Positions 8,679 through 15,674 of a stretch of DNA of 64,000 bases are shown in pieces; positions within the stretch are counted from its first letter, which is position 1; each line of letters begins with the position of its first letter. A program made the position numbers and the translations under genes. This DNA comes from Myxococcaceae bacterium. Lineage in GTDB: Bacteria; Myxococcota; UBA727; JABDBI01. The notes below the pieces were generated by a model. That model did not search any database and was not told the DNA's origin. It worked only from the letters and a program-made list of their open reading frames with translations. The stretch lies in assembly GCA_016000045.1 (NCBI GenBank), contig JAECQY010000005.1, positions 71,248 through 135,247 on the forward strand, given 5' to 3'.

Positions 8679-9281
8679 ATGCTCTCGCTATTTTTTGATG
8701 CTCTGTGCCCTCATCGTTGCATTGCTTGCGATCAAATTTGCCATTTGGATACTTTCTGCAAACATTGTCGCCCTTTGCTGGAAGCAAGCAATCTCAATTC
8801 ACTGTTTCTATTTCAAGGTCCTTGGAGAAAAGCGATTCAACAAGCCAAGTTTAAACCCGATGAAATACGAGCACGGCGTTTGGTTCGCTTTGCTTGCCAT
8901 CAATCGTTTCCATGGGATGCCAAGCAATTTCAAGGAATTACTTTTGTCCCCATTCATTGGCGTCGACGAATTCAGCGTGGTTTCGATCTATCTGGCTTAT
9001 TTGCATCCGCACTCGCCAAACAGCTTAAGCTGCCGGTCTTAGACCTCGTTCGCAGTATCCGATTTGAACCTCCTTCCACGCTTAAGAAGAATCGTGAGGA
9101 GCGCATTCTGTCCCTGAAGCATCGGTTTCAAAGCCGCTCCTGCCACCTTGGCCCGCTCAGGCTATTGCTCGTCGACGACGTGAGTACCACCGGAGCAACC
9201 TTGCAAACCGTCGCACGCTTGCTAACCCAAGATGGACATGCAGTCCAGACTTACAGCCTGGCTCAAACACCGAAAAAGTAG
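8679..9281 (+). CDS. comF: ComF-family phosphoribosyltransferase-like protein
   Basis: A 200-aa protein with an N-terminal zinc-ribbon-like double pair (LCPHRCIACDQ...FCKHCRP) and a C-terminal type I PRTase fold with the PRPP loop LLLVDDVSTTGATLQ. It also has the family segment VPIHWRRRIQRGFDLSGLFA. ComF proteins take part in natural transformation or related DNA processing; the exact reaction is not settled. The start at 8679 has no strong Shine-Dalgarno sequence. It converges on rnr with a 6-base gap. No other competence gene is in the window. Confidence 0.9.
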   Translation: MLSLFFDALCPHRCIACDQICHLDTFCKHCRPLLEASNLNSLFLFQGPWRKAIQQAKFKPDEIRARRLVRFACHQSFPWDAKQFQGITFVPIHWRRRIQRGFDLSGLFASALAKQLKLPVLDLVRSIRFEPPSTLKKNREERILSLKHRFQSRSCHLGPLRLLLVDDVSTTGATLQTVARLLTQDGHAVQTYSLAQTPKK

Positions 9282-9287
9282 GACGGT

Positions 9288-10847
9288 TTAAACCAACTTG
9301 AAGTCGACAAAGCGACGACTCAGATTGACCCCCATCACTCTCACCTGAACCTGAGTTCCAATGGAGCAGCGCTCCATGAGACCGGCTCTCAGAGTCGATA
9401 CATGAACAAGACCCTCTACAAAATGAGACTCCAATCGAATAAACAAACCAAAATCGGTTTGATTGGTGACTCTACCAGCAAACTGCTCACCCACTTTATC
9501 TTGCATGAACCAAGTCGCATATAATGCACTGATCTGCCGCTCTAAGTCCGTTGCTTTGCGTTCTTGTTGACTGCAATGATCCGCTATTTCATCCAAAGAC
9601 CCTGCTTGGGTCTTCTGTTTACTCCAAGTGGATCTCAAAATGCGATGAACGATCAAGTCCGGATATCGACGAATAGGAGAAGTAAAATGGAGGTAGTGCT
9701 TCGAAGCAAGACCATAATGACCCACATTTTTGGAACTGTACCGGGCTTGCATCATGGAACGGAGCAGAGCGCTTTCCAGGGTTGCTTTAGCCGGATGGTC
9801 TTTGAAGCTATCTAAGATTTTGGCCAGTGCAGCCGGGCTCTCTCTTGCCTTTTCCAATAGCTTGATATGAGCAGGCGTCAAGGCTCCCATGCTTTGAGCC
9901 ATCGTTCCAAACAGTTTCAGTTTTTCCGAGTTGGGCGGCTCATGAATCCGAAACACGGTTTGGATGTCTCGTTCTTCCAAATACCGTGCCACCGCTTCAT
10001 TCGCCGCAATCATCAGATCCTCAATCAAACGATGCGCTTCCAAGCGTTCTGCAGGACGTATGGAAACGGGCTCTCCTTGATCATTGAGTTTGATGACGCT
10101 TTCAACCGCATCAAAATCGATTGAACCGCGATTTTCGCGTTCGTCCCTCAACGCTTGGCTGATTTCGCGCAAAACCTCGATGCTGCTGACGACTGCTTTC
10201 GGAATCTTCGCAGAAGCTTTAAAATCGCTATCGATTAATTTTTGGACCTGACTGTAAGTCAAGCGAGCTTGGCTCTTCATGACCCCTTCGCCTACTTCAA
10301 CAGAATTGACTTTTCCCAAAGGCCCAATCGACATCTGCACGTAAAGACACAAGCGTGGAACTTTGGGTTTCAGCGAACACAGTCCGTTCGACAAGGACTC
10401 TGGAATCATCGGAATGCAGTGGCCTGGATAGTAAATGCTGGTCGATCGTTTCAACGCATCGATGTCAATGGGTGAGTCTTTCTGCACGTAGTGGCCCACA
10501 TCCGCAATCGCCACGATCACGCCTCGTTTCTTACCTTCGCGATAACCAAAAACCGCATCATCAAAATCTTTGGCCGTTTCGCCATCGATCGTACAAAACG
10601 GAATCTTTTTGAGATCGCGACGACCTTCTTGGTCTTTTAAATCGGGATCCTCACCAAACCGCTGAGCAGCTCGAGCGCATTTATTTGAAAACTGGGTGTC
10701 CACCTCAGAATTTCGAATTAAAACATCGACTTCGTCTTTAAGTCGCTTGCCTTGGGGCATTTTTTTTAAAACTCGTGCCGAATGAGTCCATAGATCGAAT
10801 CCTTTCGGATTTTTCCGCACGATGCCTTTCACTTTTTTCATAACCAA
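9288..10847 (-). CDS. rnr: RNase R/RNase II-type exoribonuclease, short N-terminus
   Basis: Processive 3'-5' exoribonuclease. The RNB catalytic domain starts at about residue 85 with CTIDGETAKDFDDAV (the Asp cluster for Mg ions) and includes IYYPGHCIPMIPE, RIHEPPN and HYGLASKHYLHFTSPIRRYPDLIVHR. A C-terminal S1 domain (FAGRVTNQTDFGLFIRLE...) follows. At 519 aa it is much shorter than typical RNase R (700-800 aa): the N-terminal helix-turn-helix is absent and only the beginning of a cold-shock domain (KGIVRKNPKGF) is recognisable. It lies 6 bases downstream of the Old-Yellow-Enzyme-like gene, probably in one transcript. Confidence 0.9.
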   Translation of the reverse strand: MVMKKVKGIVRKNPKGFDLWTHSARVLKKMPQGKRLKDEVDVLIRNSEVDTQFSNKCARAAQRFGEDPDLKDQEGRRDLKKIPFCTIDGETAKDFDDAVFGYREGKKRGVIVAIADVGHYVQKDSPIDIDALKRSTSIYYPGHCIPMIPESLSNGLCSLKPKVPRLCLYVQMSIGPLGKVNSVEVGEGVMKSQARLTYSQVQKLIDSDFKASAKIPKAVVSSIEVLREISQALRDERENRGSIDFDAVESVIKLNDQGEPVSIRPAERLEAHRLIEDLMIAANEAVARYLEERDIQTVFRIHEPPNSEKLKLFGTMAQSMGALTPAHIKLLEKARESPAALAKILDSFKDHPAKATLESALLRSMMQARYSSKNVGHYGLASKHYLHFTSPIRRYPDLIVHRILRSTWSKQKTQAGSLDEIADHCSQQERKATDLERQISALYATWFMQDKVGEQFAGRVTNQTDFGLFIRLESHFVEGLVHVSTLRAGLMERCSIGTQVQVRVMGVNLSRRFVDFKLV

Positions 10848-10853
10848 CGTCTT

Positions 10854-11345
10854 TTATAATCGAACCAAACCTGAAAGCCCACTGACTTTTGCCTGATCCA
10901 TCAAACTGGGATCGGGCTCTTCGTCAAAATAGCCTTGCGCGTAAACTGGAACGGCAACACGCCCAATCAACCAGCACGCACTCGCCAACCATGCATGATT
11001 GGGATCTTTCTGAATACGGGTCATTCGCCGATCTTTCAGAGCCAGGAAGTCAGAGGTTCCGCCACTAGCGATCACAAATCGAGCTCCAGCTCGTTCAAAT
11101 GCTTGAGCAATGCGTATTCCATCTGTTGGATCCAGACCGCCTGGACAAAGTTCTTCTACGCACAAGGCAATGCCCATCCCCATCTTAAACGATCGCATAG
11201 CAAAATGAAGCCGTTCGTCTAATGTTTGGAAACACGAAGTTCGTGGAGAAAAAATTTGAGCCAACTCTCCGCCCTCGTCCAGTTCTAAAAAGGGATACGG
11301 AAAGTCTTGTCGACTGCATACTAAAAAGTCCATTCCGTCATTCAC
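10854..11345 (-). CDS. Old-Yellow-Enzyme-like half protein
   Basis: 163 aa (GTG start at 11345, or ATG at 11333). It resembles only the C-terminal half of NADH:flavin oxidoreductases. GGELAQIFSPRTSC...LDERLHFAMRSF aligns by eye with the family's YLxxQFLSPxxNxRxD..GGSLENRxRF motif, and LCPGGLDPTDGIRIAQAFERAGARFVIASGG fits the next beta-alpha unit with its SGG turn. The N-terminal half of the TIM barrel, including the FMN-binding start, is missing; upstream DNA holds namZ on the other strand. It is therefore probably a decayed remnant, though the frame is intact and close to rnr. Assignment is by pattern only. Confidence 0.5.
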   Translation of the reverse strand: MNDGMDFLVCSRQDFPYPFLELDEGGELAQIFSPRTSCFQTLDERLHFAMRSFKMGMGIALCVEELCPGGLDPTDGIRIAQAFERAGARFVIASGGTSDFLALKDRRMTRIQKDPNHAWLASACWLIGRVAVPVYAQGYFDEEPDPSLMDQAKVSGLSGLVRL

Positions 11346-11442
11346 ATAGCCTCTATCAGGCTCCAGGGCCAGTACCTTCCCAAATCCGAAGATAAGGCCT
11401 TTCTTGTTGTATTTGATCTGGAGTCACGATAAGAGCCGAGCC

Positions 11443-12570
11443 ATGCAGCTGGTTCAATCGGGTCTGGATATTCTTGCTTCGGAAAAATGCGAGCGACTCT
11501 TAGGTAAAAGAGTGGGACTCTTGGCACATCCAGCCAGCGTGGATCGCGAAACCGTGCATATTCTAGACCGATTTCTTCAATTCGATGTTGATGTGAGGCA
11601 TTTATTTGGAGCTGAACACGGATTTTGGGGCAATGCACAATACATGGAAGAGGTTGCAGACTCCATCGATGCCAAAACCGGAATTCCCATTACCAGCCTT
11701 TACGGCAACCGACGAGACTCGCTTTATTTAAACTCAGATCGCTTGAACGGGTTAGATATTCTCGTTTGCGACTTACAAGATATTGGTTCGCGCTATTATA
11801 CCTTCGCTTACACCATTGCTTTTGCCATGCGAGCCTGTGCAGAAGCAGGAATTCCCTGCATGGTGTTGGATCGACCGAATCCCATTGGGGGCTCTCAAAC
11901 GGAAGGAAACTTGGTTCAGCCGGGCTTTTTTTCATTCGTTGGCGAATATCCCTTACAGAATCGACACGGTCTCACTCTGGGAGAGCTCGCGCATCGCTTT
12001 AAAGCTCAGGATGCTTTGGATGCTGAATTACAGGTCCTTGAAACTCGCGGATGGGACCGCAACAGCTATCTTGATCAAACAGGACTCCCTTGGGTTTTAC
12101 CTTCTCCCAACATGCCAACCGTTGAAACGGCTCTTATCTATCCAGGAGGTTGTCTACTGGAAGGGACAAATCTGAGCGAAGGACGAGGAACCACGAAGCC
12201 ATTCGAGCTCGTTGGGGCACCTTATATCGAAGATCCTGATCGTTTTGCCAGGCAGCTCAGCGACTTCCAACTGCCGGGAGTCGTCTTTCGGCCTTGTTGG
12301 TTTACCCCCCTTTGGGATAAGCATGCCCATCGTTTGTGTGGGGGCGTACAGATACACGTCACCGACCGCCAAAGTTTCTTGCCTCTGAGAACGGGCTGTG
12401 CGATGATTTGGACAGCTTATTCCTATTCAGGATTCGATTGGCGTCGAGAGGCCTACGAGTTTGAGTCCACCCGGCTCGCCATCGATCTGCTCTTTGGAAC
12501 CGATGAAGTTCGAAAAGCGATAGAGCAAAAAGCCGATTTCGAGCAGGTTGCTCGAATCGCCTGTTGCTAA
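11443..12570 (+). CDS. namZ: Exo-beta-N-acetylmuramidase NamZ (DUF1343)
   Basis: Glycoside hydrolase of the DUF1343 family; characterised members release N-acetylmuramic acid from non-reducing ends of peptidoglycan fragments. Typical sequences are RVGLLAHPASVD, LFGAEHGFWG, PITSLYG, DILVCDLQDIGSRYYTF, VLDRPNPIGG and LSEGRGTTKPFELVGAP. The ATG at 11443 gives 375 aa; an in-frame TTG at 11404 would add 13 residues that look unlike the family. No Sec signal is visible at this start, so a cytoplasmic role in recycling is possible. It ends convergently with the barrel gene, overlapping by 4 bases. Confidence 0.85.
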   Translation: MQLVQSGLDILASEKCERLLGKRVGLLAHPASVDRETVHILDRFLQFDVDVRHLFGAEHGFWGNAQYMEEVADSIDAKTGIPITSLYGNRRDSLYLNSDRLNGLDILVCDLQDIGSRYYTFAYTIAFAMRACAEAGIPCMVLDRPNPIGGSQTEGNLVQPGFFSFVGEYPLQNRHGLTLGELAHRFKAQDALDAELQVLETRGWDRNSYLDQTGLPWVLPSPNMPTVETALIYPGGCLLEGTNLSEGRGTTKPFELVGAPYIEDPDRFARQLSDFQLPGVVFRPCWFTPLWDKHAHRLCGGVQIHVTDRQSFLPLRTGCAMIWTAYSYSGFDWRREAYEFESTRLAIDLLFGTDEVRKAIEQKADFEQVARIACC

Positions 12571-13235
12571 AAATCGAATAAAAATCCCATGCTGAACCCA
12601 ACAGTAAATGCACTTAAAACCGCATCGCCATTCAAGCGGGAAAATCGTGGTTGGGTTTCTAGGTAAAAATGGCTTTTCTCGCCGATCGAAATCACCGAAC
12701 CTAAGGTCAGCCTCAGACCAATTCCACTTTTCCAAAAGGATTGATTGTCGTTTGCAGTTTGCCCAAATTCAACCGCTGGAAAAAAGTAGAATCTCGTTAT
12801 ATCTCGAACAATTCCACCGATCACCAAGCCAGTCGTTATCGGGAAGGCGCTTCCAAAAGCAGCGCTGACATCGGAGTCTCCAAGACCGGTGTAAGCATAC
12901 CCAATCTGCCCTTGCCAACCCATAAACGAAACTTCGTTCATCAAGTGCAAGAATCGAATCATGATATCGAAGCCCAGAATACCGGAGTTATGCAATCCTT
13001 GAAGCCCTCCATGAAGCCCTAAGCCATAATGAAAGCCAAAGCCCAATTGATCCACATAAGCCAGTTGCAACTCAAAACTTGGCGTGGAAGTCAACGCAAC
13101 CCCACCCGAGAAGCGATAAGAAAGATCTGGGTCGATAAGACTGGGAACAAAGTGAACCGATGTCACGGACTGTTGGGCGGAAAGCACTCCACTCAGCAAA
13201 AATCCGAGTGCCGCTCGTTGAAAAATAGCTTTCAT
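12567..13235 (-). CDS. Predicted outer-membrane beta-barrel protein
   Basis: A 222-aa exported protein without a recognised family. A Sec signal (MKAIFQRAALGFLLSGVLSA, cleavage near residue 20) is followed by alternating hydrophobic/polar strands rich in Gly and aromatics (for example FELQLAYVDQLGFGFHYGLGLHGG) and a C-terminal phenylalanine (GFLFDF), as in barrel proteins recognised by BamA. An 8-10 strand barrel is the simplest reading. The upstream 136 bases are shared with the divergent 465-aa gene. Confidence 0.65.
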   Translation of the reverse strand: MKAIFQRAALGFLLSGVLSAQQSVTSVHFVPSLIDPDLSYRFSGGVALTSTPSFELQLAYVDQLGFGFHYGLGLHGGLQGLHNSGILGFDIMIRFLHLMNEVSFMGWQGQIGYAYTGLGDSDVSAAFGSAFPITTGLVIGGIVRDITRFYFFPAVEFGQTANDNQSFWKSGIGLRLTLGSVISIGEKSHFYLETQPRFSRLNGDAVLSAFTVGFSMGFLFDF

Positions 13236-13371
13236 AAAACCTAAATGACGATTTTTTGATCGACTGTCTAGGGCATGTGCATCACATAAATCATGGCTCG
13301 AGTTTACGAGAGTACTCTAAGACCCTATTGACGAACTCATAAGCGCTCTATATCAATACAAAATATAGAAT

Positions 13372-14769
13372 ATGAAATTAATTATTTTGTTATCTATTAT
13401 TTTTTCTTCATTCGCCTTCAGCGAGCCTAATTTCCATTGCGACAGTGACCTCTCTCGATCCGGTCGCGTTGTCTGGATCGAAGCCGAACTCCCAGAACCT
13501 GTGATGGAAGAACCCACCATTGTGCCTCCGAAAGCCGTTGCGACCCTTTCTTCCACGACCAGCATTATTGCCCCTCCTAGCCAGATTGCTCAAACATCTC
13601 GTGCTCAATCCCTGCAAAGCATTATTAGCTGCAACAACGATTCACCCGCGGCACAGGCTCTGGCCTGGTCTGACAATCCTACCACTCTGACAGTTGGCAG
13701 TGGCGCCACAGCCGAAGAACTGGGTGCTGTCATTGGGAATTGGGTTTTGTTGGTAGGAATCGCCTCAGGATGGACTCTGCTGGCACAAAAGTTTGATCCC
13801 GCCCTTTTAAGGCACCCTGGCGGAATCGTGGCTCCTGCACTTTTCCTATTCGAACCAACGGTAGGAGCCACGATCACATTGCTCGCATCGGACGATCTAA
13901 CAGCTCAAATTGTTGGCAGTTTTTCTACCGCAGCCTTATTGGCTGGAACCAGTCTGGTAGCCTTTTTTCTCCACCCCAAGAATTTTAAAGCGCAATGGCT
14001 GAACAACGAATGGTCTGATTTAAGCCAACCTGGATACGTCAAGCGTTTTGGAATGCTGTTTGAAGCCTATTCCCAAGATGCTCATTACTTTATGACGGGT
14101 GAACTTTTCATGTCAGCCATGACGAGTATGCTCAACGCGTTTCGCGGACAAGAAATGGACTGTCGTGGAATTACAACCGCTGCAAGCATTCTCAGCAGCG
14201 CCTATGCTTTGTTCATCGTCTTGAAACGCCCACACGCCAATATTCATCGACAGCGTTTTTACTCAGCGATTGCAACCATTCAAGCTCTGACCATCACCAT
14301 TCAAGCGATTGCTTTGTGGGTTGGATCCGGCAACGCCTACGAAGAAGTTTCAAAAGCAAGCTCCAACATGATGGCAGCGACTCAATGGGCTTTATTTGCC
14401 ATGAATTTGTATGAACTTGGACTCAACGCCTATGAGTGGTTTCATCATTTTCGCTCGTTCTCGAATCCAATGCCTTCCGTCGATCCAACGTTGGAAGATC
14501 TCATGGCTGCCGATCCTTTGACTGCCCTTGCATCTGCGTTAGAACCTGCAGAAGCACCCAGGATCGAAAACGCAATCCCAACCCCTCCACCCGCACTCCC
14601 TCGAGTTGAATCTGCTGATTCCATTTCTCTCTTTTCAAGTCGCAGCAGCACTCCTATTTTACTTCCAACGGATTTCGAGCCAAGCGCCTTTCTACCCGGA
14701 GAAAGCGATCCATTGGAAGACATCCTGGATCCCTATCTACAGTATACGGCGATGGCTCTCTCGGAGTAG
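13372..14769 (+). CDS. Exported polytopic membrane protein of unknown function
   Basis: 465 aa, no family recognised. It starts with an apparent Sec signal (MKLIILLSIIFSSFAFS), then a Pro/Ser/Thr-rich segment with two cysteines. About six hydrophobic stretches follow: near residues 117-137 (AVIGNWVLLVGIASGWTLL), 147-170, 180-200, 262-282, 297-319 and 332-350. The last 100 residues form a soluble Pro/Ser-rich tail (TPPPALPRVESADSISLFSS). A possible -35 (TTGACG at 13328) lies upstream; no good Shine-Dalgarno sequence precedes the ATG. A polytopic protein with a proline-rich tail next to other host-interaction-type genes could be a secreted effector or an inner-membrane protein; the sequence does not decide. 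Confidence 0.6.
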   Translation: MKLIILLSIIFSSFAFSEPNFHCDSDLSRSGRVVWIEAELPEPVMEEPTIVPPKAVATLSSTTSIIAPPSQIAQTSRAQSLQSIISCNNDSPAAQALAWSDNPTTLTVGSGATAEELGAVIGNWVLLVGIASGWTLLAQKFDPALLRHPGGIVAPALFLFEPTVGATITLLASDDLTAQIVGSFSTAALLAGTSLVAFFLHPKNFKAQWLNNEWSDLSQPGYVKRFGMLFEAYSQDAHYFMTGELFMSAMTSMLNAFRGQEMDCRGITTAASILSSAYALFIVLKRPHANIHRQRFYSAIATIQALTITIQAIALWVGSGNAYEEVSKASSNMMAATQWALFAMNLYELGLNAYEWFHHFRSFSNPMPSVDPTLEDLMAADPLTALASALEPAEAPRIENAIPTPPPALPRVESADSISLFSSRSSTPILLPTDFEPSAFLPGESDPLEDILDPYLQYTAMALSE

Positions 14770-14889
14770 ATTCACGTGTTTTCATGGCTCTATTTGCCCC
14801 ATATTGTTCTGAGAGTGGCAGATGAGAATGGAGAAAAATTGATTCTCGATCGAGATACGATTTCTCGAGGGGTTGGATTTAAGAAGGAC

Positions 14890-15126
14890 ATTCAACAAAA
14901 GGCTTCTGTTTCTAGAAGGCCTTGGCCTTTCAGAACCCGCTGGTCAAAATCCATGAAAATTAAAACCTGACTTTTTGAAAGAACTTCAAAAATTAGACAA
15001 ACAGCAAAAACAGAAATTTACTCCAGAGTGAGTACTCAAGCTGTTTCAATCAAACAGGATCCAGAACTTAAACAGGGCCTTGGAAAGAGAAGCTAAAATG
15101 TTTTTAGCTGAGACTGCTGAGATTTG
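14890..15126 (+). pseudogene. Degraded reading frame in the long intergenic region
   Basis: The stretch from 14770 to 15674 has no intact gene. Within it, one frame reads as a plausible helical protein broken only by stops: ...FLEGLGLSEPAGQNP, stop, KLKPDFLKELQKLDKQQKQK...TPE, stop, VLKLFQSN...NRALEREAKMFLAETAEI, stop. It has no start or ribosome site and I cannot name a family. The rest of the region (15127-15674) is AT-rich with a perfect 8-bp inverted repeat ATGAGATT/AATCTCAT at 15283-15305 and a promoter-like TTAATTAAATATGTTATATTTAAC stretch around 15200-15225. It looks like decayed coding DNA plus the upstream region of the OTU gene. Confidence 0.3.
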
Positions 15127-15674
15127 AGGTAAGCCACAAAAGTATCGAATTCTTGTTTCATAGAATTGTTTAAAGTAACTTTGAAGCTGAAAATTTGTTT
15201 TTAATTAAATATGTTATATTTAACACTGTAAATACAGATTTCTAGCAAACAAAATTCAAATGGCCAATGCTTTCATCATGCTATGAGATTTCAATTTAAT
15301 CTCATAAAAAACTAAATATGAGCAGCAGCAAGTCTGGATCTTCTAGAGATTGCCTGACCTAGAATAAACAGAAGACTCAGAAGCGAACCTTGTTTATCTA
15401 AGATGGAATAGTTTAAAGCCAGTGAATTTGGAATAAAGGCAAGGAACATGGACTTAACAATTCCAAGAAATAAGTGTTGGAAATCAACCTTGGGGCCAAC
15501 ACTACCGCAAATCTCGTGTGCTGGTATTTTGGTTTCAAATGCTCAGCTGATTTCTCAAGTGCATAAACTCGGAATCAGCTTCTAAACCTTAGGATGTACC
15601 TACTTGTCAAAATTCAAAAAAGAGCGTCTACTCTGCTACCTATGTCTTTTCGGCTGAAATACGGGAGTAAGAGA

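Noticed and set aside
8650..9042. Overlapping 130-aa frame with hydrophobic start
   Set aside because: It lies inside comF in another frame; comF has zinc-ribbon and PRPP motifs and explains the region.
11342..11638. A 98-aa minus-strand frame that could have extended the Old-Yellow-Enzyme-like gene upstream
   Set aside because: It is antisense to conserved NamZ sequence and shows no flavoenzyme N-terminal motif.
14776..14970. A 64-aa frame after the 465-aa gene
   Set aside because: No ribosome site, composition not protein-like at the end, and a neighbouring frame looks more coding although broken.
15283..15305. Perfect 8-bp inverted repeat considered as a terminator
   Set aside because: Weak A/T-rich stem and followed by A residues on the plus strand, with no T-run after it on either strand.
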